Source: Acidobacteriota bacterium (GTDB taxonomy: Bacteria > Acidobacteriota > Blastocatellia > UBA7656). Taken from it: DNA of 64,000 nt. Shown here piece after piece: positions 8,954-17,391 of this stretch (within the stretch, counting starts at the first letter, position 1; every line of letters begins with the position of its first letter). The notes below the pieces were generated by a model. The model made no database searches. It saw nothing but the letters and a program-made list of their open reading frames with translations, and was not told the DNA's origin. Where the stretch lies: NCBI GenBank assembly GCA_016201275.1, contig JACQDB010000121.1:1-64000 (forward strand), written 5' to 3'. A program made the position numbers and the translations under genes.

Positions 8954-9586
8954 ATGACAAAAGTGAAAGTGAAAATCTGCGGCGTGCGAACCTATGCAGA
9001 AGCGCAAACGGCGCTTGAAGGTGGAGCCGACGCGCTGGGCTTTAATTTCTGGCCAAAGAGTGTGCGCTTTATCACCCCCGACCAGGCGCGGAAAATTATT
9101 CAGCGCCTGCCGCCGTTCCTTTCCTGTGTCGGCGTCTTCGTCAACGCAGACGCCCAACGCATCAATCACATCGTTGAACAGACAGGCATACAAATCGTCC
9201 AACTGCACGGCGATGAAGCACCGGAATTTTGTCAGCAGCTTCACGCCGCGAAAATTATTAAAGCGTTTCGCGTCAACGAAGCCTTTGATGTCGAAGTGAT
9301 AAAAACATTTTCAGCAAGCGCTTTTCTTCTGGACGCCAAAGTGAAAGGCGAATACGGCGGCACCGGGCAGCGCTTCGATTGGCAGATTGCTATCGAAGCG
9401 AAAAAGTTTGCGCCGATTATTCTGGCGGGCGGCATCAATCAAGAGAACGTCGCTGAAGCGCTTCGCCTGGTCAGGCCATTTGCCATAGACGTGTGCAGCG
9501 GCGTGGAAGCCGAACCGGGCAGAAAAGATTTGCCCAAGTTGCGCGAATTCATGAAGACCGTCGAACAGGCGAATCGAAGTTGGTAG
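8954..9586 (+). CDS. trpF: Phosphoribosylanthranilate isomerase
   Basis: A 210-residue TIM barrel catalysing the Amadori rearrangement of PRA to CdRP. VKICGVRT carries the catalytic Cys near residue 9; GFNFWPKSVRF, VQLHGDEAPEFC, LDAKVKGEYGGTGQRFDW (catalytic Asp in LDA) and DVCSGVEAEPGRKD follow. The ATG at 8954 is chosen over the overlapping GTG at 8951. It directly follows trpC, giving the usual C-F order as separate proteins. Nothing unusual in the active site. Confidence 0.95.
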   Translation: MTKVKVKICGVRTYAEAQTALEGGADALGFNFWPKSVRFITPDQARKIIQRLPPFLSCVGVFVNADAQRINHIVEQTGIQIVQLHGDEAPEFCQQLHAAKIIKAFRVNEAFDVEVIKTFSASAFLLDAKVKGEYGGTGQRFDWQIAIEAKKFAPIILAGGINQENVAEALRLVRPFAIDVCSGVEAEPGRKDLPKLREFMKTVEQANRSW

Positions 9587-9630
9587 GCCGGTTCCGCGAT
9601 CATCGGAAAATGCTTGTCAAGCGAGCGGGT

Positions 9631-9732
9631 ATGAACCACGAAGGACACGATGAACACGAAGACTTTTTGACAAGCTTCGTCTTCATCGTCTTCATCGTCT
9701 TCATCGTCTTCATCGTCTTCATCGAGTTCATC
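9631..9732. repeat. NHEGHDEHE-type dispersed repeat with 9-base tandem array
   Basis: AACCACGAAGGACACGATG and following bases form the pattern that, when translated, gives spurious NHEGHxEHE proteins in many genomes. It is followed by GTCTTCATC repeated five times exactly (9679-9723) plus one imperfect unit (9724-9732). The two halves (GAACACGAAGAC and GTCTTCATCG) are partly complementary, so the whole can fold back. Confidence 0.6.
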
Positions 9733-9990
9733 GGGGTAATTCTTAACCAACCGGAAATGCGCCTGATTCGTTTCCTGCGAACCGTGAAATTCAAATTTGA
9801 AAAGCCGTTGCCGAGCGCTATCAAACGATCTATGGGCGCGGCGGTGGTGTTGGCGCTTGACGCGAGGTTTGCCACGCTTGTTAGCAATCCGTTTGCGGCG
9901 GAGTGGTTGGCGTGAATGGTTGCGGCGGTGGACGGTAGCGAGCGCAAACCTTCACCGCGTGCCTCCTGCATTTGAGATTTATTTCGTAAC

Positions 9991-10096
9991 TGTAGGTGTC
10001 GCATCAATGGGTTTCCTGTCCAGATATTGTGTGTGATGGCTTGACCATCTACAACATATAGACAGTTTCTGGAATTCTGCGACACGCTCTGGTTAC
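9991..10096. repeat. MITE-like element, family B copy 2, inverted
   Basis: Reads as the reverse complement of 5732-5830 with scattered substitutions. Shared blocks include CTGTCCAGATATTGTGTGT and CAGTTTCTGGAATTCTGC. The ends extend the inverted repeat outward to GTAAC (about 9986) and GTTAC (about 10092). It stops at the 3' end of the minus-strand membrane gene. Confidence 0.75.
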
Positions 10097-10097
10097 T

Positions 10098-11114
10098 TTA
10101 TTTCACTGCTTCAATGGGTTCGACCATCACGAAACTGCTTTTCGTCATCGCCTCGCTTTCGATGAACAACTGATAAATGCCGGTTTGTGGAAACCTCAAC
10201 AACACCGTCTGTTGACTATCAATTTGGGCGACTTGATGGGTTTGCTTGATGTGCACCGACACCGGCGCATTGCCGGAGTTGTAAATCCGAATCTCTCCCG
10301 GTTGTTTCAAGCGCAACCACTCCGGTTTCAGATGATTGCCTTCGACGGCGAATTCACCGGCAACCACATAAGCATCGCGCCGCACCGGTTCCGGCATAGA
10401 CACCACCCAGACCATCGCCAAAATAATCAGCGAACTCAACAACATCGTCAGCGGCATTTTATGGTCTTCGAGAAAATCCCGCGTGGCGTCCCATTTATAA
10501 ACCATCCAGCCGAGCGGCAACCCGTAAGCGATATGGCCAAAATAGGCGATGCCGATGGCGCGATAGTTGCCCGATAAATAAAAAATTCTGGCGAACGGAG
10601 AAAGCACCGCGAGGGTCTCCAACAGACAAGCCCATACGATAGCCCAGCCCCAGAAGCGTTTTTTCATGAACAAGGCGTACATTAAGCCGAAGGTGATGCC
10701 ATTCGAGAAATGATAAGCCCAGCCGCTCAATTCGGTGAAGCGGGTCGAGGTCTCGCTGTTCAACACCCATAAGCCATAGGCGCTGATGGGCGTAAAGATG
10801 CGTTGTCCGGCCAGCGCAAACGGCAACCGCGCCACATCATAACTGATGGTTGCCAGAAAACCGCCGAGGCTGCCAAGCAACAGCGCCGTGGCGAATTCAT
10901 CATCATCCGCCTTGCGCGTCCAAACCCAGATTCCCAATAAGATCGCCCCACAGGGCAGGGTGATGAACAGCACGGTTAAATGCATGGGCGCAAGGCCGTA
11001 AACTTTCGCCAGCAGCGACGCGCCCGAAGGCAGGCATAACAGCAGCGACAATACGCGCAATCCCTGCGTGTATTGTTGTGTCCCACTCTTTCTCTCGATT
11101 CTCTGTGCGATCAT
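10098..11114 (-). CDS. Polytopic membrane protein with C-terminal beta domain, unknown function
   Basis: A 338-residue protein. About six to seven hydrophobic segments lie between residues 20 and 245 (for example LTVLFITLPCGAILLGIWVW, FATALLLGSLGGFLATISY, AIVWACLLETLAVLSPFA, LTMLLSSLIILAMVWVVSM). The last 90 residues lack membrane segments and look like a cupredoxin/Ig-like beta fold ending in LRFPQTGIYQLFIESEAM. I do not recognise the family. It is divergent from trpB, sharing a 250-base region, and points toward trpF, so it splits the aromatic cluster. Confidence 0.6.
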   Translation of the reverse strand: MIAQRIERKSGTQQYTQGLRVLSLLLCLPSGASLLAKVYGLAPMHLTVLFITLPCGAILLGIWVWTRKADDDEFATALLLGSLGGFLATISYDVARLPFALAGQRIFTPISAYGLWVLNSETSTRFTELSGWAYHFSNGITFGLMYALFMKKRFWGWAIVWACLLETLAVLSPFARIFYLSGNYRAIGIAYFGHIAYGLPLGWMVYKWDATRDFLEDHKMPLTMLLSSLIILAMVWVVSMPEPVRRDAYVVAGEFAVEGNHLKPEWLRLKQPGEIRIYNSGNAPVSVHIKQTHQVAQIDSQQTVLLRFPQTGIYQLFIESEAMTKSSFVMVEPIEAVK

Positions 11115-11235
11115 CGGTGATTCCCGTTCACGTCGCGCAACGACAGCGATTCCGGCTTCCGCAAACTCTGCGTGTCGAAGTCAGAAAAACATTTCTGCGC
11201 CTACGGTCTGCAACAATTTTCGTCAGGAGAACTTA

Positions 11236-11244
11236 TGCTATAAT
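11236..11244 (+). promoter_or_regulatory. Extended -10 promoter element upstream of trpB
   Basis: TATGCTATAAT around 11235-11244 is an extended -10 with perfect TATAAT at 11239-11244. The -35 position (ATTTTC) is poor, as expected for extended -10 promoters. The transcript would have a leader of about 110 bases before trpB. A 32-codon frame in the leader has no Trp codons, so there is no sign of classical attenuation. Confidence 0.5.
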
Positions 11245-11363
11245 CCGATGCTCATTCCAATCGGTTATACAAGGCTTCGGTCGGTGCTGCTATTTATGGC
11301 ACAGTTGCAGGGAAAAAGGAACGGAATTTTTACGAATTCTTTTTGAAAGAGAAACTCGTTGCA

Positions 11364-12560
11364 ATGGAAAATTATCACTTGCCGGATGAGGGCGGACATT
11401 TCGGAATTTACGGCGGACGCTTCGTGCCGGAAACCTTGATGCACCCGCTCGATGAATTAACCAAAGCCTACGACGCGGCGCAACGCGACCCGGAATTTCA
11501 CACGCAACTTCAACACCTGCTCACCACCTATGTCGGCAGACCCACGCCCTTGATGTTCGCCGCAGCTTTGACCAGACATTTAGGCGGCGCACGCATTTAT
11601 TTAAAGCGCGAAGACCTCTGTCATACCGGGGCGCATAAAATCAACAACGCCATCGGTCAGGCGTTATTGGCCAAACGCATGGGCAAACAACGCATCATTG
11701 CCGAAACCGGCGCGGGGCAACACGGCGTGGCCTCGGCGACGGTCTGCGCGCTGTTGGGCTTGGAGTGCATCGTTTATATGGGAACCGAAGATATGCGCCG
11801 CCAGGAGTTGAATGTCTTTCGTATGCGTTTGCTCGGCGCGCAGGTTGTAGGCGTGGACGCAGGCAGCCGCACCTTGAAAGACGCCATCAATGAAGCCTTG
11901 CGCGATTGGGTGACCAATGTCGAGACCACCTATTATTTATTAGGCTCGGCTTTGGGGCCGCATCCGTATCCGGCGATGGTGCGCGATTTTCAAGCGGTCA
12001 TTGGTCGAGAAGCGCGCCAACAAATTCTTGCAGTCGAAGGGCGCTTGCCGGATTTATTGATTGCCTGCGTCGGCGGCGGCAGCAATGCCATAGGCTTGTT
12101 TTATGAATTCATCGGTGCTGATGAAGTGCGTATGCTGGGCGTCGAAGCGGGCGGACGCGGCTTGCAGAGCGGCGACCATGCAGCGCGTTTCAGCGGCGGC
12201 AAGCTCGGCGTTTTGCAAGGCACGCGCAGTTATGTTTTGCAGGATGACAACGGCCAGATTGCCTTGACGCATTCGATTTCCGCAGGGTTGGATTATTCGG
12301 CGGTGGGTCCCGAACACGCCTATTTACGCGATGCCGAGCGCGTCGCTTATACTTCGGCAAACGATGACGAGGCGTTGGCGGCGTTTCAATTATTGGCGAA
12401 ATTGGAAGGCATCATACCGGCTTTGGAATCGGAGCACGCCATCGCTGAAGTCATCAAGACCGCGCCGCACATGGCACCCGACAAAATCATCGTGGTGAAT
12501 TTATCGGGGCGCGGCGACAAGGATGTGAACACCGTGATGCCGCTTGTGATGAACCAATGA
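11364..12560 (+). CDS. trpB: Tryptophan synthase beta chain
   Basis: A 398-residue PLP enzyme condensing indole with serine. [18 protein letters not shown] is the standard opening. The PLP lysine is in [13 protein letters not shown] near residue 90, the phosphate-binding loop is GGGSNAIG near 235, and [14 protein letters not shown] is the catalytic COMM-domain segment. The ATG at 11364 fits the family length better than the TTG at 11343. It is separated from trpA by about 900 bases holding an MNT-HEPN pair, although the two chains form one complex and their genes are usually adjacent. Confidence 0.95.
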   Translation: MENYHLPDEGGHFGIYGGRFVPETLMHPLDELTKAYDAAQRDPEFHTQLQHLLTTYVGRPTPLMFAAALTRHLGGARIYLKREDLCHTGAHKINNAIGQALLAKRMGKQRIIAETGAGQHGVASATVCALLGLECIVYMGTEDMRRQELNVFRMRLLGAQVVGVDAGSRTLKDAINEALRDWVTNVETTYYLLGSALGPHPYPAMVRDFQAVIGREARQQILAVEGRLPDLLIACVGGGSNAIGLFYEFIGADEVRMLGVEAGGRGLQSGDHAARFSGGKLGVLQGTRSYVLQDDNGQIALTHSISAGLDYSAVGPEHAYLRDAERVAYTSANDDEALAAFQLLAKLEGIIPALESEHAIAEVIKTAPHMAPDKIIVVNLSGRGDKDVNTVMPLVMNQ

Positions 12561-12612
12561 TGAAGTGAAGCGGGGAAGCGGGGACCAGTCGTTTCGCTAT
12601 TTCTGTCTGGTC

Positions 12613-12641
12613 TTGACATATCAAATGGAGAGCCATATCAA
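12613..12641 (+). promoter_or_regulatory. Promoter with overlapping direct-repeat operator for the MNT-HEPN pair
   Basis: TTGACA (12613-12618) and TATCAA (12636-12641) are 17 bases apart. The octamer CATATCAA occurs at 12617-12624 and 12634-12641, one copy overlapping each promoter hexamer, 17 bases apart. That geometry fits autorepression of a toxin-antitoxin-like operon. The operator role is an inference from position only. Confidence 0.5.
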
Positions 12642-12666
12642 GGCACTATGCATGAGGAGTTGATGG

Positions 12667-13068
12667 ATGAGTCTTCCGGTAAGTCAGAATTTTCAAGAAG
12701 CCGTTCAAGCAAAGCCGAGCTTGTCTAAGGAGGCTCTGCGACGCAGGCGCAAACAGATTCAAGAAGTTTGCCGGACAATTATTAGCAATTTTCATCCTGA
12801 AAAAATTACCTTTTTCGGCTCGTTTGCCTATGGCAAGCCAGAGCTAGAATCCGACGTGGATTGGCTGATTGTGATGCCTTATGAAGGCAGCCCGTTTCGT
12901 ATGGCCTCGTTGATATTGACTTTTATCGTTCATTCCGTAGGCGTACTGCCGATTGATTTACTGGTGCGGTCAGAGCAACAGATCAGCCACAGACTGAAAA
13001 TCGGCGACAGCTTTATTCGGGAAATTCTGGAACGCGGAAAGGTGTTGTATGAAAGCGACCGCGCTTGA
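12667..13068 (+). CDS. MNT-type minimal nucleotidyltransferase (antitoxin-like)
   Basis: A 133-residue nucleotidyltransferase. GSFAYGKPELESDVDWLIVM near residues 55-75 exactly fits the GS-X10-DXD signature of DNA polymerase beta-like MNT proteins. In HepT-MntA pairs such proteins AMPylate and neutralise the HEPN partner; whether this one does so is inference. AGGAG lies about 8 bases before the ATG. It overlaps the following HEPN gene by 20 bases, indicating translational coupling. Its TTGACA-type promoter with direct repeats lies upstream, after the trpB stop. The N-terminal 40 residues are charged and without an assignable domain. Confidence 0.8.
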   Translation: MSLPVSQNFQEAVQAKPSLSKEALRRRRKQIQEVCRTIISNFHPEKITFFGSFAYGKPELESDVDWLIVMPYEGSPFRMASLILTFIVHSVGVLPIDLLVRSEQQISHRLKIGDSFIREILERGKVLYESDRA

Positions 13069-13435
13069 ATGGGTGAACAAAGCAGAGGGCGATTGGCACG
13101 TTGCCCAGATGAGTTATCGCGCTCGCAAGCACCCAAATTTTGACGCAGCGGTTTTTCATGCACAACAATGCGCTGAAAAATGTCTGAAAGCCAGACTGGA
13201 AGAATCAGCGATTGCCTTTAGCCGCACGCATGATTTGTTGGTGCTTCATCAACTGGTAATCACGGTCGAGCCGGGCTGGGCGACTTTGCAATTGTTGCTG
13301 ATTATTCTGAATCCATTTGCGGTTGCCTATCGGTATTCCGGCCTATCGGCTTCTCGGTCAGATGCGAAGGATGCCTTGAATGCTGGTCGTGAAGTGCGGC
13401 GAGCGATTCGCAACACGTTTGGTCTGCCGATATGA
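13049..13435 (+). CDS. HEPN-domain protein (putative toxin partner of MNT)
   Basis: A 128-residue alpha-helical HEPN protein. FHAQQCAEKCLKARL followed by AFSRTHDLLVL is the classic core of the family (helix two plus RTHDL turn). The RX4-6H ribonuclease motif of toxic HEPN proteins is not present in its usual form; the nearest arrangement is RARKH (R-X3-H), so RNase activity is uncertain. It overlaps the MNT gene by 20 bases. The pair sits between trpB and trpA. It could be a HepT-like toxin, or a substrate-binding partner of the nucleotidyltransferase with no toxic role. Confidence 0.75.
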   Translation: MKATALEWVNKAEGDWHVAQMSYRARKHPNFDAAVFHAQQCAEKCLKARLEESAIAFSRTHDLLVLHQLVITVEPGWATLQLLLIILNPFAVAYRYSGLSASRSDAKDALNAGREVRRAIRNTFGLPI

Positions 13436-13471
13436 AATTGCATATGCTATGAAACGGAAAACGCGAAACCA

Positions 13472-14257
13472 ATGACGAGAATTCAATCCAAATTTCATGA
13501 ATTGAAACAAGCGGGGCGCAAGGCGTTCATCCCTTACCTTACGGCGGGCGACCCGGATTTGGCGACGACCGCGAAATTGATTTTGTCGTTGGCAGAAAAC
13601 GGCGCGGACATTATCGAATTGGGCGTACCGTTTTCCGACCCGATGGCGGATGGCCTGGTGATTCAGAGAGCTTCTGAACGCGCTCTGCGACACCAGGTCA
13701 GCGTCAGAGATTGTCTTGATCTCGTCAAGCAGGTGCGCTTGCACAGTCAAGTGCCGATAGTTTTATTCAGCTATTTGAATCCGCTGTTGTCGTTGAAGGC
13801 GTTGGGGCAAGCCTTGCGCGAGGTCGGCGTGGATGGCGTACTGGCTACCGACTTGGTGCCGGAAGAAGCCGGGGATTACCTCGCAGAGATGCGCGAAGCC
13901 AATGTTGATACGATTTTTTTAGTCGCGCCAACCAGTCCCGACGCACGCTTGAAGCGCGTAGCGGATTGTTGCACCGGATTTATTTATGCGGTGTCGCGCA
14001 CGGGCGTCACCGGCGTGCGTCAGAGCTTGTCGCAGTCGGCGAATCATCTGGTCCATCGCGTGCGCCGCTTTACGGAATTGCCGATTGCCGTAGGCTTTGG
14101 CATTTCAACCCCGGAACAGGTTGCCGCCGTCTGGCAACACGCCGATGCAGCGGTGGTCGGCAGTCGTATCGTTGCCGAGATTGAAAACCTTGAAGGCCAT
14201 GAACATTTAGTCGAGAGAATCGGCGCATTGACGCGCTCCTTGGTCGGCAAACCTTAG
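13472..14257 (+). CDS. trpA: Tryptophan synthase alpha chain
   Basis: A 261-residue TIM barrel that cleaves indole-3-glycerol phosphate and passes indole to TrpB. FIPYLTAGDPDLATT, then IIELGVPFSDPMADGLVIQ with catalytic Glu near residue 48 and Asp near 59. VLATDLVPEEAG, FLVAPTSPDARL, FIYAVSRTGVTG and AVGFGISTPEQV complete the family pattern. It starts 36 bases after the HEPN stop with no clear promoter, so its transcription may depend on the MNT-HEPN promoter or on read-through from trpB. Confidence 0.95.
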   Translation: MTRIQSKFHELKQAGRKAFIPYLTAGDPDLATTAKLILSLAENGADIIELGVPFSDPMADGLVIQRASERALRHQVSVRDCLDLVKQVRLHSQVPIVLFSYLNPLLSLKALGQALREVGVDGVLATDLVPEEAGDYLAEMREANVDTIFLVAPTSPDARLKRVADCCTGFIYAVSRTGVTGVRQSLSQSANHLVHRVRRFTELPIAVGFGISTPEQVAAVWQHADAAVVGSRIVAEIENLEGHEHLVERIGALTRSLVGKP

Positions 14258-14361
14258 CCGGCGGTTTGCCGAGCCGGAAGGAGTTTTGACCCCCTGAAGC
14301 TTGAACCATGAAGCTTTCGTTGACGAAATATCATTGGTAGTTTTTCGATTTGGAGAATGCT

Positions 14362-14670
14362 GTGGACATCAGTGATTGGCGAGACGAAATTGATCGCATA
14401 GACGAAGAGTTGGTCCGCTTGCTCAATCGCCGTTCGGTGTGCGCGATTGAAATCGGCAGAATCAAACGCGAGTTGAATTTGCCGGTCTATTCCCCGAATC
14501 GTGAAACGGAAGTCATCCGCCATGTGTTGAGCCAGAATCACGGGCCTCTGGAAATGGCGGCGATTCGTCGTTTGTTCGAGCGCATCATTGACGAGTCGCG
14601 CAGTCTGGAGCGCACTATTATGGAGAAAGAATTGGAAGACGAACGCCGCGCCGAAAATGCCCATGAGTGA
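14362..14670 (+). CDS. Chorismate mutase, AroQ class
   Basis: A 102-residue all-helical chorismate mutase making prephenate. WRDEIDRIDEELVRLLNRR with the first catalytic Arg, then IKRELNLPVYSPNRE with the Lys/Arg pair, and the C-terminal helix FERIIDESRSLER match AroQ-beta/gamma-type monofunctional enzymes. GTG at 14362 is preferred because GGAG lies 6 bases upstream; a TTG at 14350 is also in frame. It precedes the FXD-prephenate dehydrogenase gene by 36 bases, so the two consecutive tyrosine steps are probably co-expressed. Confidence 0.9.
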   Translation: MDISDWRDEIDRIDEELVRLLNRRSVCAIEIGRIKRELNLPVYSPNRETEVIRHVLSQNHGPLEMAAIRRLFERIIDESRSLERTIMEKELEDERRAENAHE

Positions 14671-14706
14671 GAGCGTGCGGCGGCCATTTCGTCGAAGGAT
14701 AAAGAG

Positions 14707-15828
14707 ATGATCATCGTTATGGAAGAGAGCGCCAACGAAGCGCAGGTCGTTAAGGTAATCGAAAGAATTGTGGAACTCGGTTTCGACATTTATCGCACCA
14801 CAGGGGCGCGCTACACGATTTTGGGCGCGGTCGGCAACCGTCCCATTGAGCCAAGCGACGTGCAGGCTATGGAAAGGCTCGACGGCGTTAAAGACGTAGT
14901 GCGAATCAGTGGCGATTCAGTACGAAAAATCCAACGCCCGCTGGCCGTCCGTCCGCCCGAAACTCCTGCCGTGCATTTTCCTCATCTGACAATTTTCGGA
15001 GTCGGTTTAATCGGCGGCTCATTGGCGCTGGCCGCCCGCGAAGCCGGACTTGCTGCGCGCATCAGCGGCTGTGGCGATAAGAAATTTTTAGAAGCGGCGT
15101 TGGCGCTACAGGTCATAGACGACATTGACGAAGCCTTTGAAAACGGCGAGACCAGCGATGCCGATTTGATTTATCTGGCGGCTCCGGTCAATGCCATTGT
15201 CGAGTTTTTGCAGACCAAAAGTCATCTAGTGAAAGCCGGAGCGATCATCACCGATGCGGGCAGCGCCAAGCGCGAAATCTGTCAGGCGGCGCGTGATTCT
15301 TTGCCTGCTACGGTTGCCTTTGTCGGCGGCCATCCGATGGCGGGCAGTCATCGAGTCGGCGTGGAATTCGCTTCCGCCGATTTATTCAAGCGCGCCGCTT
15401 ACGCCTTGATAGTGGACGCGACGAATCAACCGGACAGGGTTGCGCTGGCCAACATCGAAGCCCTTATCAAAACCATAGGCGGACGGGTGGTGCAGATGTC
15501 CGCCGAGCAACACGACCAGATTGCCGCACGCCTCAGCCACGCGCCGCAACTGGTTTCCACAGCGCTCGTCAACGCGGTGGCAAAGTCCAACGCCAGTCAA
15601 GCGTTGGCGCTTGCCGGAAGAGGCTTTCAGGATATGACGCGACTGGCCAATAGCCGTTGGTCGGTGTGGGAAGACATCATCGAAGCCAATGCCGATGAAA
15701 TCGTCTTGGCCTTAACAGAAGTTATATTTGAATTGCAAAAAGTTCGTGATAGTATAGCGCATAAAGATTTATCCGATTTGCGGAAAGCTTTTGCAGCGGC
15801 AAATGATTATTTGCACAATGCCCCTTAG
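14707..15828 (+). CDS. tyrA: Prephenate dehydrogenase with N-terminal DAHP-synthase FXD regulatory domain
   Basis: A 373-residue fusion. Residues 1-72 (MIIVMEESANEAQVVKVIER..., ending GVKDVVRISGDS) match the ferredoxin-like FXD domain normally found in front of type I-beta DAHP synthase, where it binds Tyr/Phe for feedback control. No DAHP synthase barrel follows. Residues 95-373 are prephenate dehydrogenase: IFGVGLIGGSLALAAREAG (NAD-binding), ITDAGSAKREI, and FVGGHPMAGSHRVGVE with the catalytic His. ACT domain, the usual TyrA regulator, is missing. The FXD part could give tyrosine feedback or dock onto DAHP synthase. Domain identity is firm; the regulatory role is inferred. Confidence 0.9.
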   Translation: MIIVMEESANEAQVVKVIERIVELGFDIYRTTGARYTILGAVGNRPIEPSDVQAMERLDGVKDVVRISGDSVRKIQRPLAVRPPETPAVHFPHLTIFGVGLIGGSLALAAREAGLAARISGCGDKKFLEAALALQVIDDIDEAFENGETSDADLIYLAAPVNAIVEFLQTKSHLVKAGAIITDAGSAKREICQAARDSLPATVAFVGGHPMAGSHRVGVEFASADLFKRAAYALIVDATNQPDRVALANIEALIKTIGGRVVQMSAEQHDQIAARLSHAPQLVSTALVNAVAKSNASQALALAGRGFQDMTRLANSRWSVWEDIIEANADEIVLALTEVIFELQKVRDSIAHKDLSDLRKAFAAANDYLHNAP

Positions 15829-15883
15829 TTGATGCGGAACAGGTTCACTCTATCGTACACGCGGATATAAGGTCTCATAGATT

Positions 15884-16642
15884 ATGGCAACGTATGTAAT
15901 TGGCGATATACACGGACGGGCGCACTTATTGGATCAGTTGCTGCGCGATCTTCCTTGGAATGTAAAGCAGGACAAGATTGTTTTTCTTGGTGATTTGATT
16001 GATCGCGGCCCCGAATCGCCTGCCGTCATAGACCGCGTGATGGCATTAGCTGCCGCCAATCCTCAGGTCATAGTGCTGCGCGGCAACCATGAACAGATGC
16101 TGCTTGATTGTTTGGAATATGGTGAGTTGAACTGGTTGATTCCCGAAAATGGCGGCCAGGTCACCTTGAAATCTTACGGCATCAGCCTCGGCGAGATCGA
16201 AGACATTGCCGATATAAAAATTCCCGAAGAGCATTTCGAGTTTCTCAACCGCCTGCCGTTTTATCATGAAGACGAGCAGGCGATTTATGTACACGCGGGT
16301 TTGATACCCGGCCTGCCGCCTGCCGAAACCGACCCTGATATTTTACTGTGGACTCGTGACCTGGACTTTTATCGAAACTATCACGGCAAGCTCTGTTTTT
16401 TCGGTCACACGCCTACGCATTATCTGCCCAAAGACGGACGCCGCAAATTCGGCATCTACATACACGGCGGTTGCGTCGGCATAGACACCAGCGGCCAGGA
16501 AGACAGCCCACTCTCGTGCCTCAATGTCGAATCCTTCGCGCTTTATCAAGCCTATCCAACCGGAAAAACCGAAGTCGAACGATTGCGAGAGGCCAAACCT
16601 GCTTTTACTTTTGCCGCCAATGAAGCGCGAGTTGCTTCTTAG
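15884..16642 (+). CDS. PP2A/ApaH-type metallophosphoesterase
   Basis: A 252-residue calcineurin-like phosphatase. The metal-binding signature appears in order: GDIHGR (residues 6-11), FLGDLIDRGPES (about 34-45), LRGNHEQM (about 64-71), then HAGLIPG near 132 and FGHTP near 173. This is the serine/threonine protein phosphatase / diadenosine tetraphosphatase superfamily. Substrate cannot be distinguished from sequence. It follows the tyrosine gene by 55 bases and is likely a separate function. Confidence 0.85.
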   Translation: MATYVIGDIHGRAHLLDQLLRDLPWNVKQDKIVFLGDLIDRGPESPAVIDRVMALAAANPQVIVLRGNHEQMLLDCLEYGELNWLIPENGGQVTLKSYGISLGEIEDIADIKIPEEHFEFLNRLPFYHEDEQAIYVHAGLIPGLPPAETDPDILLWTRDLDFYRNYHGKLCFFGHTPTHYLPKDGRRKFGIYIHGGCVGIDTSGQEDSPLSCLNVESFALYQAYPTGKTEVERLREAKPAFTFAANEARVAS

Positions 16643-16708
16643 GTTGGATGAAAGAGTTTTTCAGCTAGGCTTGCTTCGGCGCGCCTTTCTGGTGATGATT
16701 TCTTTGGG

Positions 16709-17353
16709 ATGGAAAAACGGCTCCCTGCTTTCACCTTGCTTCTTGCCTCTCTGCTCCTGTTTTTTTCCTGCAATCGGCCTTTGCTTGACGAACGATTTCT
16801 CGACAAGCGTTTGGAGAACTGGACGGTCATAGACGACCCCGACACCGTTGAAATCCCTTCCCAATGGCACGTCGAAGATGATGGCTGGTTGCATCAAAGC
16901 AGCAATATATGGGGACGGCGCGGCGATTTTTTAGGGCGCTGGTACGGCACGATGATCGTGGCAGGAGAGGCGAACTGGTCGGATTATCATCTGTCAGTTA
17001 CGGCGAAACCGGAGGATGATGATGGCTTCGGCGTGGTCTTTCGCTTTCAGGATAGCGAGCATTTTTACCGTTTGATTTTTCTCAACGACAGCTTGAGCGG
17101 CGGCCCACTGGCGCGGCTCGATAAACGCGACGGCGCAGATTATACGGAAATCTGGGCGGCGAAAAAAGGCTATAAAATGGGCGTGGAAACGCTCATCGAA
17201 GTGGCCGTGAAAGGCGCTGAGATACGCGGCTCGGTTGATGGGCAGCAACTGTTTTCCGTGACCGATGACTCGTATAAGCGCGGCAAAATCGGACTGTTTT
17301 GTTATGCTCAAAGCCAGCAGGCATTCGATAATGTGCGCGTCAGCAATGATTGA
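16709..17353 (+). CDS. Lipoprotein with LamG/DUF1080-like beta-sandwich
   Basis: A 214-residue exported lipoprotein. LLLASLLLFFSC is a lipobox, with lipidated Cys near residue 21. The rest resembles concanavalin-like (DUF1080 / 3-keto-disaccharide hydrolase fold) proteins: WHVEDDGWLHQSSN, WSDYHLSVTAKPEDDDGFGV and KIGLFCYAQSQQAFDNVRV. The last segment is the typical end of such domains. No catalytic residues can be assigned. A carbohydrate-binding or sensing role is plausible only by fold. Confidence 0.65.
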   Translation: MEKRLPAFTLLLASLLLFFSCNRPLLDERFLDKRLENWTVIDDPDTVEIPSQWHVEDDGWLHQSSNIWGRRGDFLGRWYGTMIVAGEANWSDYHLSVTAKPEDDDGFGVVFRFQDSEHFYRLIFLNDSLSGGPLARLDKRDGADYTEIWAAKKGYKMGVETLIEVAVKGAEIRGSVDGQQLFSVTDDSYKRGKIGLFCYAQSQQAFDNVRVSND

Positions 17354-17391
17354 AGACGACGGGTTCGGCGGTCACAGAGGTTAATATTTTT

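Larger units (their letters stand above)
9587..10097. other. Repeat-bearing gap between trpF and a convergent membrane gene
   Basis: The 511 bases hold a 'NHEGHDEHE'-type dispersed repeat with a 9-base tandem array (9631-9732) and family B copy 2 (about 9991-10096). Between them (9733-9990) I see no credible gene; the frames running through are low-complexity or shadows. Confidence 0.6.

Noticed and set aside
9493-9915. 140-codon frame including NHEGHDEHE
   Set aside because: Product of a known dispersed repeat and tandem array; overlaps trpF.
11249-11347. 32-codon leader frame upstream of trpB
   Set aside because: No tryptophan codons and no attenuator hairpins, so not a trp leader peptide.
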